Notes: generated by a model from the sequence alone, not told the origin. Positions 38,672 through 46,183 are shown, counted from the stretch's first letter. The stretch: DNA of 64,000 nucleotides from a bacterium (GCA_021800805.1 JAJYYR010000001.1:62001-126000), one strand, 5' to 3'. Made by a program: numbers and translations.

Positions 38672-39430
38672 TTACAAAATAGCCCTGTAATAAATATCTT
38701 CTATCGCACTATAAACGGAAGCGCCTATTATTCTCTGAAAGAAAGGTTTTTTAATGCTCAATTTAACGGCTTTATCGGGATTGGCTTTTATCTCTGCGCA
38801 TAATTCCTCGAGTGCATCGTCGAAACCGCAAACTTTATCTATTAACTTATATCCTAAAGACTTTTTCGTAGAAAATAATTCGCCTGTGGCAAGGCTTAAC
38901 ACGTCTGAAGCGGGAATTTTTCTTCCTTCCGAAACTATTTCTATAAACCGGTTATAAATCTCCTCTTGAAGTCCGCTTATGCTTTCCCTTTCCTCTTCGG
39001 AGTAATTTCTCGTAAAAAGCCACATATCCTTATGCTTGCCTTTTTTAATTACTTCATATCCTATGCCTATTTTTTCGAGTATTTCTTTCAACACGGGCTT
39101 AATGCTTATCACGCCTATTGAACCGACAACCGCGGTAGAAGGAGCATAAAGTTTATCCAGCGCGCATGCAATCATGTAACCGCCGGAAGCGGCAAATTCC
39201 AAATATCCGTATATTTTTTTACCTTTATTTTTAAGCCTTCTAATGGCAAGATAAAGAAGTTCCGAGTGAATCGCGCTGCCGCCGGGACTGTCGATAACAA
39301 ACATAATTCCTTTAATATGCTTATCCTTTTCTATCTTTTTTAAAAGTTTTAAATAAGGACTGACGCTTTGTGCCGTTATGGCTCCGGAAAATCGTATTAC
39401 CGCCGCTTTATTTCGGTTAAACATCGACAT
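38672..39430 (-). CDS. S49-family (SppA-like) serine peptidase without membrane anchor
   Basis: A 252-residue peptidase related to signal peptide peptidase SppA. The catalytic Ser82 lies in AASGGYMIA and Lys134 in GKHKDMW, 52 residues apart as in the short SppA enzymes. VIDSPGGSAIHSE and VGSIGVISIKP are also typical. It starts MSMFNRNKAAVIRFSG and lacks the N-terminal membrane helix of most SppA proteins, so it may be cytoplasmic. The likely role is cleavage of leftover signal peptides or membrane protein fragments. Confidence 0.88.
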   Translation of the reverse strand: MSMFNRNKAAVIRFSGAITAQSVSPYLKLLKKIEKDKHIKGIMFVIDSPGGSAIHSELLYLAIRRLKNKGKKIYGYLEFAASGGYMIACALDKLYAPSTAVVGSIGVISIKPVLKEILEKIGIGYEVIKKGKHKDMWLFTRNYSEEERESISGLQEEIYNRFIEIVSEGRKIPASDVLSLATGELFSTKKSLGYKLIDKVCGFDDALEELCAEIKANPDKAVKLSIKKPFFQRIIGASVYSAIEDIYYRAIL

Positions 39431-39577
39431 AATTTTATATCTCCTTCTCCGTAAAAATTTATAATTATTCGTCGTTTATTTGATAAATTAAACATAAGTC
39501 CTCTCTGATAATCCTTAATTAATTTAAAGCAGTTTTCGAGGATTGTCTTAGTCGGACTTTTACAAGGGTTAAGACTT

Positions 39578-39682
39578 GCATTTTTATTTTATAGTCAACA
39601 TTTTTCCTATTATGCCGTGTTTTTCTTCCGGCGATAACTGCATATCCGCCATATTGAACAGTATATTTTCTTCTTTATCTAT
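39578..39682 (-). pseudogene. Duplicate fragment of the hemerythrin gene 3' end
   Basis: About 105 bp closely match (roughly nine in ten bases by eye) 40815-40919, the last 33 codons of the hemerythrin-like gene, including the stop (complement of 39584-39586) and the downstream bases. The match ends abruptly at about 39682 and no further hemerythrin sequence follows. It flanks the HigBA pair on the left as the intact gene does on the right. The rest of the 39431-39846 gap shows a short TTCACC/GGGTGAA inverted repeat (about 39695-39710) and no gene. Confidence 0.75.
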
Positions 39683-39809
39683 TTTATTTGTTTTTCACCT
39701 ACTGGGTGAATATAATTAGTAATAATTATATCATCGAAAAGCGGATAAATAAAGGAGTTTTTTAGTTTTTAGTTAATTTCTATCGGCAAATTTGGGGTTA
39801 AGATACCTC

Positions 39810-39838
39810 TTGACAATGTATTTTCTTTTTGCGATACT
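39810..39838 (+). promoter_or_regulatory. Promoter of higBA, near-leaderless
   Basis: TTGACA (39810-39815), 17-bp spacer, GATACT (39833-39838; 4/6). The expected transcription start is about 39845, two bases before ATG 39847, so the toxin transcript may have almost no leader. Confidence 0.5.
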
Positions 39839-39846
39839 ACTGTTAT

Positions 39847-40134
39847 ATGATAGTGTCGTTCAAAGACGATGAAACAGAATTTATATGGAAAGGGCAATTT
39901 TCTAAGAAGATAAAACTGCCTTCAAATTTACAAAATATAGCCCGCCGCAAGCTAAGGATGATTGCTGCGGCTACAATTATCGAAACCTTAAGAATACCCC
40001 CTAATAATAAATTAGAAGCATTGAAAGGCGACAGGGAAGGACAGTGGAGCGTAAGAATAAACGATAAATGGCGGATTTGTTTTAAATGGCAAAACTCCAA
40101 CGCTTATGAAGTTGAAGTAATAGACTATCATTAA
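39847..40134 (+). CDS. higB: HigB/RelE-family toxin
   Basis: About 95 residues from ATG 39847 (an in-frame TTG lies 18 bases upstream, but the family N-terminus is MIVSFKDDETEFIWKG). The sequence KLPSNLQNIARRKLRMIAAA, then LEALKGDREGQWSVRINDKW and RICFKWQN, matches HigB-type plasmid-maintenance killer toxins, ribosome-dependent mRNA interferases. The antitoxin gene higA follows after 28 bp; this toxin-first order is the hallmark of higBA. The pair lies between two copies of a hemerythrin gene end. Confidence 0.92.
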   Translation: MIVSFKDDETEFIWKGQFSKKIKLPSNLQNIARRKLRMIAAATIIETLRIPPNNKLEALKGDREGQWSVRINDKWRICFKWQNSNAYEVEVIDYH

Positions 40135-40162
40135 TTTTAATTAAAGAAAAGGTGGATAAATT

Positions 40163-40471
40163 ATGAAAAAATTAAAAAATATTCATCCGGGAGAAATACT
40201 TACACTGGAGTTTTTAAAACCTATGAATATATCGGCATACATGTTGTCCAAGCAAACCGGTCTTTCGCAAACTCGCTTGAGCCAAATAATTGCCGGAAAA
40301 AGGAGCGTTACCGCCGAAACAGCGCTGAAACTTGGGAAATTTTTCGACGTTCCTGCGGAGTTCTGGATGAATTTACAGACGCTTTACGATATAGAAGAAA
40401 GCCTGAAATTGCATGGTCAAGAATTAAAATCGATAACGCCTTATCATAGACATAACGATAAAGCTGCTTAA
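40163..40471 (+). CDS. higA: HigA-family XRE antitoxin
   Basis: A 102-residue helix-turn-helix protein: IHPGEILTLEFLKPMNISAY, SKQTGLSQTRLSQIIAGKRS, ETALKLGKFFDVPAEFWMNL. This is the VapI/HigA antitoxin family, which neutralises HigB and represses the operon. AAAAGGTGG gives a good ribosome-binding site. The pair looks intact, unlike the broken RHH-PIN pair at 12488. Confidence 0.93.
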   Translation: MKKLKNIHPGEILTLEFLKPMNISAYMLSKQTGLSQTRLSQIIAGKRSVTAETALKLGKFFDVPAEFWMNLQTLYDIEESLKLHGQELKSITPYHRHNDKAA

Positions 40472-40480
40472 ATTAAATAA

Positions 40481-40750
40481 CTCTCTAAGTTTAATTTAGG
40501 TATTAAAAAAACATTAAAACTGCAAAACGACATTCCGTCTTTTATCTATCACTTAAAAACCGTTAATCCGATTCTGATTAAAATAATTAAATACGAAAAA
40601 TCGGGTGAAACAAATAAGATTCCCGAAGAAATAAAAAAATTACATCGCCATATCCGTAAAATAGATCTTTCCGCGATCGGCGTTACGGCGGGTTTGAAAT
40701 ATTCGAAATCTTCAAAACATTCGGGATTAAATAAGCTTATTTTTAAATAG
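40481..40750 (+). pseudogene. Open frame without start codon, probable gene remnant
   Basis: A frame of 89 codons runs from 40481 to TAG 40748-40750 with no ATG or convincing start. It reads for example NDIPSFIYHLKTVNPILIKI and RHIRKIDLSAIGVTAGLKYS, with composition like real protein from this genome. I recognise no family. It may be the 3' end of a gene lost when the higBA segment arrived. Alternatively chance. Confidence 0.35.
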
Positions 40751-40814
40751 TTTAATATATACAGGCCTATTTTGCTTAGGTTTGAGACCCATCCCCGCTT
40801 AATGTCCGAAAAGA

Positions 40815-40919
40815 GCGTTTTTATTTTATAGTCAACATTTTTTCCATTATGCCGTGTTTTTCTTCCCGCGATAACTGCATATCCGCCATATTGAAAAGTA
40901 TATTTTCTTCTTTGTCTAT
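40815..40919. repeat. Right copy of the 105-bp hemerythrin-end direct repeat
   Basis: Matches 39578-39682 in the same orientation. It contains the last 33 codons and stop of the intact hemerythrin gene plus a few bases beyond. The two copies bracket 1.1 kb holding higBA and a coding remnant. Confidence 0.75.
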
Positions 40920-41321
40920 ATGTTCCGAAAGAAGCCGTATGAAGGAATTTCCGAGGTCGATTATCGGTTTGTAGTCTTTTTCGTTTGGATAACTATTAAT
41001 TTTTGCCTTAAACTCTCCGGAAAGCTCTCTGCTATGTTTGTGTTCTATAAGCATAACATGAATGGGGCCGGTTTCTATGCCGATATAATTTCCGAGAACT
41101 GGAAATAAAGCTTCCTCTTCTTTTTTAAAGTGTATTTCCAGATCCTTATCGATAAAGGCGGTAATTTCATGAAGCTGGTTTATTAAATTATTTCTAAGTC
41201 CCTCCGAGGAAACCGAGCCTATTTTTTTTAAATATCCTTCGAGATTATTTAAAACGGCCCTGACTGCTATATGGTCGCTTTTTAAAGCGGTAATCGGGTC
41301 GATGCTTGTATCCATAGACAT
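40821..41321 (-). CDS. Hemerythrin-like HHE-domain protein
   Basis: A 166-residue four-helix protein with the iron ligands of the hemerythrin cation-binding fold: LKSDHIAVRAVLNNL, IHFKKEEEALFPVLGN, HVMLIEHKHSRELSGEF and LLSEHIDKEENILFNMADMQ. Such proteins bind a di-iron site and sense or store O2 or NO-related species. It is cytoplasmic. A fragment of its 3' end is duplicated at 39578, past the higBA pair. Confidence 0.9.
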   Translation of the reverse strand: MSMDTSIDPITALKSDHIAVRAVLNNLEGYLKKIGSVSSEGLRNNLINQLHEITAFIDKDLEIHFKKEEEALFPVLGNYIGIETGPIHVMLIEHKHSRELSGEFKAKINSYPNEKDYKPIIDLGNSFIRLLSEHIDKEENILFNMADMQLSREEKHGIMEKMLTIK

Positions 41322-41511
41322 AGCAAAATCCCTCCTTATTTTAATTGTTTAATTCTCTTAAATTAATTTTACCAAAATATTTAATTTATATCTTGAAAAA
41401 ATTTTATATAGAGAAAAGCAATAGGCTACAATTATGCTATAATAATAATATACGATATTATAAATACTTTAATTATAATTAATTTATTTTTTAATAAGGG
41501 GAGGATATAAC

Positions 41512-41961
41512 ATGGCAGAAGTGCAGGGATGCGAACTACCCGATGATTTGTATTACGATGTAGAAAAAGATACTTGGGCTAAGCCCCTCGAAAATAATAT
41601 CGTTATGCTTGGAATGACGGATGTCGCACAGACGCAGGCAGGTAAAATTTTACACGTAACGTTTAAAAAAGTTGGAAGTATTGTTCAAAAAAGGGGCAAT
41701 ACGGCTACAATCGAAAGCGGTAAATGGGTAGGACCTATTCCGTCGCCGGTATCGGGAGAAATCGTCGAAGTTAACGAAGTCCTCTTAAAAGATCCTCTGC
41801 TTTTAAACGTATCCCCCTATAAAGACGCATGGGTAAGTAAAGTGAAAGCCATGGATTTGAGCGAATTAGGCAGCTTGTTCACGGGCAAAGAAGCCGTCGA
41901 AAAATATAGAGAAAAAATCATAAAAAACCAGATTCAATGTATGAGATGTTCCAGCCAGTAA
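41512..41961 (+). CDS. GcvH-like lipoate-carrier protein with C-terminal CxxC
   Basis: A 149-residue protein of the glycine cleavage H/lipoyl-carrier fold. GMTDVAQTQAGKILHVTFKK and ATIESGKWVGPIPSPVSGEI match the family, with Lys71 in the lipoylation position (usual ESVKA). The C-terminus carries CMRC (Cys143, Cys146), not part of normal GcvH. There are no other glycine-cleavage genes here; a thioredoxin-like protein follows after 31 bp. It may act in another lipoate-dependent route, for example a sulfur-related one. A strong GGGGAGG ribosome-binding site is present. Confidence 0.8.
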   Translation: MAEVQGCELPDDLYYDVEKDTWAKPLENNIVMLGMTDVAQTQAGKILHVTFKKVGSIVQKRGNTATIESGKWVGPIPSPVSGEIVEVNEVLLKDPLLLNVSPYKDAWVSKVKAMDLSELGSLFTGKEAVEKYREKIIKNQIQCMRCSSQ

Positions 41962-41992
41962 AAAAATAAAATAAGGAAAAAGTTAAAAGTAT

Positions 41993-42256
41993 ATGGAAGA
42001 TAAAAAACACGATGTTATACTCTTGGTTTCAAAATGGTGCGAAGAGTGTATTCCTGCGGACAATGCATGGAAAAGGCTTCTCGAAGAACGTAAAAATTTT
42101 AACTATAGATCGTTAGACGTTGCCGAACCTGAAGGCAGGAGACTATCGATTGAATTATATATAAGAAGCGTTCCGTCAACCATTATCGACGGAAAACTTT
42201 CATTCGTCGGTATTCCTACAAAAGAAGAAGCGTCGGAACTACTTGATTTATCATAA
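41993..42256 (+). CDS. Thioredoxin/glutaredoxin-like protein with WCEEC motif
   Basis: An 87-residue thioredoxin-fold protein. The redox site is SKWCEECIPAD (Cys16, Cys19) and the cis-proline loop RSVPSTIIDG. The short length resembles glutaredoxin-like thioredoxins of anaerobes. No signal peptide. It follows the GcvH-like gene and may reduce the disulfide of its lipoyl group or its CxxC tail; this pairing is inference from position. Confidence 0.8.
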   Translation: MEDKKHDVILLVSKWCEECIPADNAWKRLLEERKNFNYRSLDVAEPEGRRLSIELYIRSVPSTIIDGKLSFVGIPTKEEASELLDLS

Positions 42257-42405
42257 AAATAAAGCAAACGATAAAGCCGATACTTAATTATCCCGCGTTA
42301 TTCCTCAAAAATGCCGTCATCCGTCCTATTCTTGAATATTTTAAAATATACTATATACTTTTAATAAGTCTTGTTAATAAATAAATATTCAATGGACGTA
42401 TATTT

Positions 42406-43422
42406 ATGGATGCTTACGATAATAAAAATCAAAATCTGGAATTTTACGTTCAATGGCATTTTATAGATTCCTGCAATCTAAGGTGCATTCACTGTTATCA
42501 GAGCGATTATAATCATAAAGCCTTAGATTTAAACATTGTAAAATCAATTTTTTTAAAATTAGACGAAGCGATGTCTAAATGGAAAATGAAATGTTTTGTT
42601 TCCCTTACGGGAGGTGAGCCCTTTTTGCAGCCTGAAGGACTTTTTTATTTAATGGATTTAATAGAAAAGTCCGATAACTTTAAAAACATGGCTATATTAA
42701 CAAATGGGACCCTTTTAAACGAGGGTTTGGTTAAGAAGATTAAAGGCTATAAAAAATTAGCGGAGGTGCAGGTATCGCTCGATGGACATGACGAAAAATC
42801 TCATGATGCGGTAAGGGGTAAGGGAACATTTTTGAAAACGGTTAATTCAATTAAAATTCTTAAAAATTCAGAAATAAAAACCGTCGCGATGTTTACCCTT
42901 CATAAAAAAAATATAGAATCGGCGGCTAAAATGCCGCAACTTGCAGGTTCGTTGAACATAGACGCTTTAACGGTTGAAAGAATGACGCCTATGAATGATG
43001 TCGAAAAAGATGAATTTTTTATTGAAGCCGCCGAATTAAAAACGGTTTACTCCGACGTCTATAATGCCGCAAAAGTGGATTTTGCGGATAAAAATGCAAA
43101 ACTTGCAACTTCAAGACCTCTATGGAACTTAATTGACGAGGGTGCGGGAGGCTACTGCCCTATAGGATTATCATCTTTGTGCATCCTTTACGACGGAACA
43201 CTCCTTCCATGCAGGCGACTTTATCTGCCTCTCGGAAACATACTGACGGACGGTCTTTTTAAAGTATGGTATAACTCGGAAATATTATGGAAATTAAGAA
43301 AAAGGAGCGACGAGAATGAATGTTCCGGCTGTTCTCATATCGATAGATGCGGAGGATGCAAAGCCGTAGGTTATTACGTCAATAAAAACTTAAATTCTAA
43401 GGATCCGCAGTGTTGGATTTAA
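42406..43422 (+). CDS. Radical SAM/SPASM peptide maturase (candidate RiPP enzyme)
   Basis: A 338-residue protein. The N-terminal radical SAM cluster is DSCNLRCIHCYQ (C23, C27, C30), followed by SLTGGEPFLQPEG (SAM-binding) and AEVQVSLDGHDEKSHDAVRG. The C-terminal SPASM domain has many cysteines: GYCPIG, LLPCRRLYLPLGN, ECSGCSHIDRCGGCKAVGYY, DPQCW, enough for two auxiliary [4Fe-4S] clusters. Related enzymes modify short ribosomal peptides (PqqE, mycofactocin and thioether types). A PqqD-like gene and a 34-residue precursor follow, which supports that role. The exact chemistry is not readable. Confidence 0.88.
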   Translation: MDAYDNKNQNLEFYVQWHFIDSCNLRCIHCYQSDYNHKALDLNIVKSIFLKLDEAMSKWKMKCFVSLTGGEPFLQPEGLFYLMDLIEKSDNFKNMAILTNGTLLNEGLVKKIKGYKKLAEVQVSLDGHDEKSHDAVRGKGTFLKTVNSIKILKNSEIKTVAMFTLHKKNIESAAKMPQLAGSLNIDALTVERMTPMNDVEKDEFFIEAAELKTVYSDVYNAAKVDFADKNAKLATSRPLWNLIDEGAGGYCPIGLSSLCILYDGTLLPCRRLYLPLGNILTDGLFKVWYNSEILWKLRKRSDENECSGCSHIDRCGGCKAVGYYVNKNLNSKDPQCWI

Positions 43423-43468
43423 TATTATAATAATATCTATTAAACTATGATATACGGGATTATAATTT

Positions 43469-43732
43469 ATGAGAATATTTAAACTTTCGGATTCAATTAG
43501 TCTTAGAAACGACGGCGATAAATATCTGCTTTTCGATAACGTTAGCGGAAATATCTTTAAACTAAACGAATTATCGTATGAAATTTTATCTCTATGCGAC
43601 GGCTTAAACAACGAAGCAACAATTATAAATAAAATATCCGGAGTATTTGATGTTTCGCAAGAAAAGATTCATAGCGATTTTAACTCCTTAATAGATATGC
43701 TTTTAGAAAAACAATATATTTCGGCAATTTAA
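43469..43732 (+). CDS. PqqD-like RiPP recognition element protein
   Basis: An 87-residue PqqD-family protein: SDSISLRNDGDKYLLFDNVS, GNIFKLNELSYEILSLCDGL, then a helical end with SQEKIHSDFNSLIDMLLEKQ. Such proteins bind the leader of a precursor peptide and present it to the radical SAM enzyme. It lies 46 bp after the maturase and 35 bp before the precursor. Confidence 0.88.
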   Translation: MRIFKLSDSISLRNDGDKYLLFDNVSGNIFKLNELSYEILSLCDGLNNEATIINKISGVFDVSQEKIHSDFNSLIDMLLEKQYISAI

Positions 43733-43767
43733 TCTTAAATCTTAAACAAAAAAGGAGGTGAAATCTC

Positions 43768-43872
43768 ATGAAAAAAATTTATGAAGCACCGTTATTTCAG
43801 GAAATCTCGGCCGAAGAATTTTACGGCATGATTACGGAAGGATATGGAACGAAGGATTCGTGCTATTCCTGA
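43768..43872 (+). CDS. Candidate RiPP precursor peptide, 34 residues
   Basis: A perfect AGGAGGTG ribosome-binding site precedes ATG 43768. The peptide begins MKKIYEAPLFQEISAEEFYG and ends MITEGYGTKDSCYS. The N-terminal part (KKIYEAPLFQEIS) looks like a recognition leader; the C-terminal TEGYGTKDSCYS holds Gly, Thr, Tyr, Asp, one Cys and Ser, typical modification targets. It directly follows the PqqD-like and radical SAM genes and is followed by a strong terminator-like hairpin. Too small to be called by usual gene finders. I know no matching precursor family. Confidence 0.75.
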   Translation: MKKIYEAPLFQEISAEEFYGMITEGYGTKDSCYS

Positions 43873-43887
43873 AAGGAATGTAAAAAA

Positions 43888-43904
43888 TAGCGCAGGTTGC
43901 GCTA
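43888..43904 (+). terminator. Small hairpin after the precursor gene
   Basis: TAGCGC AGGTT GCGCTA forms a 6-bp stem with 5-base loop, 15 bp after the precursor stop. It lacks a T-run, so it may stabilise the transcript rather than end it. Confidence 0.45.
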
Positions 43905-43909
43905 ATATT

Positions 43910-43969
43910 CCCCGCCATAATTTTTGCCGGTAAAGAGAGTTTTAAAATGAATAATGGCGGGGCTTTTTA
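43910..43969 (+). terminator. Terminator-like inverted repeat after the RiPP locus
   Basis: CCCCGCCAT (43910-43918) pairs with ATGGCGGGG (43954-43962), followed by CTTTTTAT. The loop is long (about 35 nt). It separates the RiPP locus from the alcohol dehydrogenase gene at 44005. Confidence 0.6.
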
Positions 43970-44004
43970 TAAATAAAACTTGTTATTAACGGCGATAAGA
44001 ACTT

Positions 44005-45033
44005 ATGAAATCGATGGTGTTAGAAAAAATATCGGATTTAAGAATCAATAAAAATCCCTTATCTTATATCGAATCAAAAATTCCCGAAATAAACGAAAAC
44101 GAAGTTTTAATTAAAGTTTATACTTGCGCCGTTTGTCATACCGAATTAGACGAAATAGAGGGCAGAATTAATCCTATTAAACTGCCGGTTATTCCGGGTC
44201 ATCAAATTGTCGGAAGAGTAGTCGATATGGGAAGCAGTGTTAAAAGATTAAAAATAGGCGACAAAGTCGGCATTGGCTGGATTAATTTCGCCTGTGGAAA
44301 ATGCGAATATTGCAAAAGCGGTTTTGAAAACCTATGTCCCCAATTTATAGCAACAGGAAAAGACGTTGACGGCGGTTATGCCGAATATACGAAAATAAAC
44401 GAAAATTATGCCGCGCTTATCCCTGAAAATTTTACCGATGAGGAGGCTTCGCCCTTGTTATGCGGTGGAGCGGTCGGATACAGGGCTTTAAAATTAACCA
44501 ATATCAAAGACGGCTTAAATTTAGGTTTTCTCGGATTTGGAGCTTCAAACAATTTAGTTTTAAAAATAGCAAAAGCGATTTATCCTAATTCAAAACTTTT
44601 TGTTTTTGCAAGGTCTGTAAACGAAAGAAAACTTGCATTGAAGCTTGGCGCATGCTGGAGCGGCGATATTAAGGAAATTCCTCCCGAAAAGTTAAATGCG
44701 GTTATTGATACTACGCCCGTTTGGACGCCGGTAGTAGAAGTTTTAAAAAATATAAAACCCAATGGAAGACTTGTTGTAAATAACATCAGAAAAGAAGACT
44801 TCGATAAGGAATATCTTGCAAATATCGATTATCCGCGGGATTTGTGGATGGAAAGAGAAATAAAGTCTGTCGCTAACGTTACTTTTGCGGACATTAAAGC
44901 AGTTTTGGAAATTGCCGCCAAGCATAATATAAAACCTGAATTTCGGCTTTACGGCTTAAATGATGCAAATACCGCTATAAATGAAATTAAAGATAAACAT
45001 ATTTCGGGAGCTAAAGTTTTAAAAATTTCCTAA
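44005..45033 (+). CDS. Zinc-dependent medium-chain alcohol dehydrogenase
   Basis: A 342-residue MDR enzyme. Catalytic zinc: Cys in TCAVCHTELDEIEG and His in IPGHQIVGRVV; structural zinc: CGKCEYCKSGFENLC. The nucleotide-binding fold shows LGFLGFGASNNLVLKIAKAI (GxGxxN). HTELD in place of the more common HTDL is seen in related AdhP/YogA-like forms. It probably interconverts alcohols and aldehydes with NAD(P)H. It lies after the RiPP terminator, so a link to peptide tailoring is possible but unproven. Confidence 0.88.
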   Translation: MKSMVLEKISDLRINKNPLSYIESKIPEINENEVLIKVYTCAVCHTELDEIEGRINPIKLPVIPGHQIVGRVVDMGSSVKRLKIGDKVGIGWINFACGKCEYCKSGFENLCPQFIATGKDVDGGYAEYTKINENYAALIPENFTDEEASPLLCGGAVGYRALKLTNIKDGLNLGFLGFGASNNLVLKIAKAIYPNSKLFVFARSVNERKLALKLGACWSGDIKEIPPEKLNAVIDTTPVWTPVVEVLKNIKPNGRLVVNNIRKEDFDKEYLANIDYPRDLWMEREIKSVANVTFADIKAVLEIAAKHNIKPEFRLYGLNDANTAINEIKDKHISGAKVLKIS

Positions 45034-45065
45034 TATAATTGGATTATTTGAGTATATTTATTTTA

Positions 45066-45105
45066 AATCCGTATAGATGTTTCACGTGAAACATCTATAC
45101 GGATT
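45066..45105. other. parS site embedded in a 40-bp perfect palindrome
   Basis: The exact parS TGTTTCACGTGAAACA is at 45078-45093. Symmetry extends 12 bp on each side (45066-45105), so the whole 40 bp reads the same on both strands. It lies between the convergent alcohol dehydrogenase and NifX-like genes and could also act as a bidirectional terminator. Confidence 0.85.
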
Positions 45106-45133
45106 ATGTTATTTATACATTTTCACATATCAA

Positions 45134-45514
45134 TCAATGGGAACAACCAGAACCTTGATGTTTATCATGCGAAGAACATGTGTGACCGGCTTCAAAAGTT
45201 AAAAATTTATTTTCCCTGCTATCATTCAATATATCAGAAATTAAATTTTTATCGGTCTTATAAACCTTTATATTGTTTCGTTCCAGATTTCTAATCGCTC
45301 CTTCGCCTATACCGAAACAAACGATGGCGTTAACGTTTTTATCCGCTATTACGCCGACGGGATTGCACATATTGTGTTCATGGTTTTTATTTGAATTTGT
45401 AATCACTTCCGATGATCCGGTTTCGGTATCGTATATCAAAAAATATGGAGCACTGCCGAAATGCCTGCTTATCTTTACGGCTTCAAAATTAACGGTTGGA
45501 ATGCATAATTTCAT
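45134..45514 (-). CDS. NifX/NafY-type dinitrogenase iron-molybdenum cofactor family protein
   Basis: A 126-residue protein of the NifB/NifX cofactor-binding fold: MKLCIPTVNFEAVKISRHFG (start), YFLIYDTETGSSEVI, NAIVCFGIGEGAIRNLERNN and a Cys/His-rich tail TCSSHDKHQGSGCSH, likely metal-binding. No nitrogenase genes are near. Such small proteins are common in anaerobes next to DUF134 regulators and may carry an iron-sulfur or molybdenum cofactor. The DUF134 gene lies 37 bp upstream on the same strand. Confidence 0.85.
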   Translation of the reverse strand: MKLCIPTVNFEAVKISRHFGSAPYFLIYDTETGSSEVITNSNKNHEHNMCNPVGVIADKNVNAIVCFGIGEGAIRNLERNNIKVYKTDKNLISDILNDSRENKFLTFEAGHTCSSHDKHQGSGCSH

Positions 45515-45551
45515 TTTTATCTCCTTTTAGTTTAAATTTAAAATATTTTTA

Positions 45552-46007
45552 TTAATCTTTGCCGAAACAACGGCGTCTTTTCCTGCCGCGCCGGCATTCT
45601 TCATTTTGGTTATTAACCCTGCTAAAGTTTATACCTCCGCATTTAGGACATTTTTCCGGTCTGCCCGTTCCGAACGGTTCATCCCAAGTATTTTTACAAC
45701 CGGTACAAAAAAAATTCCGTTTCATCTCGATTTCACCTCCTTCTATTTTTAAAGCTTTGGCGTTAACTATACAATCTGCAATTTTGGAATGGGCGGATGC
45801 AATTATGTTGCCGAACGTCTGGCGGGATATATTCATTCTTTCCGCCGCTTCTTCTTGATATAAGCCTTCTAGGTCGGCAAGCCTTACCGATTCAAACTCG
45901 TCAACGGTCAAAACGACTTTTTCTAATAATTTAGCCGGAATTCCGTTAGGCTTGAAGAATTTTATTTCCGGTTCCTGTTCGACTTTTCTACACTTATACG
46001 GTCTCAT
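45552..46007 (-). CDS. DUF134 (UPF0251) DNA-binding protein with zinc ribbon
   Basis: A 151-residue protein. MRPYKCRKV and LTVDEFESVRLADLEGLYQE are the DUF134 hallmark; EEAAERMNISRQTFGNIIAS is a sigma-like helix-turn-helix. The C-terminal half has a zinc ribbon CTGCKNTW...CPKCGG and a basic tail RRGRKRRRCFG. It probably regulates the neighbouring NifX-like gene. A 22-bp near-palindrome upstream (46028-46049) is a likely operator. Confidence 0.88.
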   Translation of the reverse strand: MRPYKCRKVEQEPEIKFFKPNGIPAKLLEKVVLTVDEFESVRLADLEGLYQEEAAERMNISRQTFGNIIASAHSKIADCIVNAKALKIEGGEIEMKRNFFCTGCKNTWDEPFGTGRPEKCPKCGGINFSRVNNQNEECRRGRKRRRCFGKD

Positions 46008-46027
46008 ATTTATTTAGAATAATTTTT

Positions 46028-46049
46028 ATTATTAGCATATGCCAATAAT
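46028..46049. promoter_or_regulatory. Near-palindromic 22-bp operator upstream of the DUF134 gene
   Basis: ATTATTaGCATATGCcAATAAT, with one mismatched pair, ends 21 bp upstream of the DUF134 start codon. The sequence GCATATGC is the symmetric core. Binding by the DUF134 protein itself is inferred from its position. Confidence 0.55.
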
Positions 46050-46130
46050 TATATATTAAAATAAATATATATAAATGTCAATATATTTTTGATGCAATTA
46101 AAATTTATTAATTACCATATCTTTTATAAA

Positions 46131-46183
46131 GCCTATATTATTAGTATTTTTATTGGTATAATAAAAATACTAATAATATAGGC
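46131..46183. repeat. 53-bp hairpin with a perfect 24-bp stem
   Basis: 46131-46154 is the exact reverse complement of 46160-46183, around a loop GGTAT. The arms begin and end with GCCTATATTATTAG/CTAATAATATAGGC. It lies 25 bp before the pfkB-family gene, in its leader. It may be an attenuator, an operator or a small mobile-element remnant. No T-run follows. Confidence 0.7.

Noticed and set aside
43888..43969. Two nearby hairpins considered as a CRISPR repeat or riboswitch
   Set aside because: There is no repeated unit with spacers and no known aptamer pattern; they fit transcript ending after the precursor gene.
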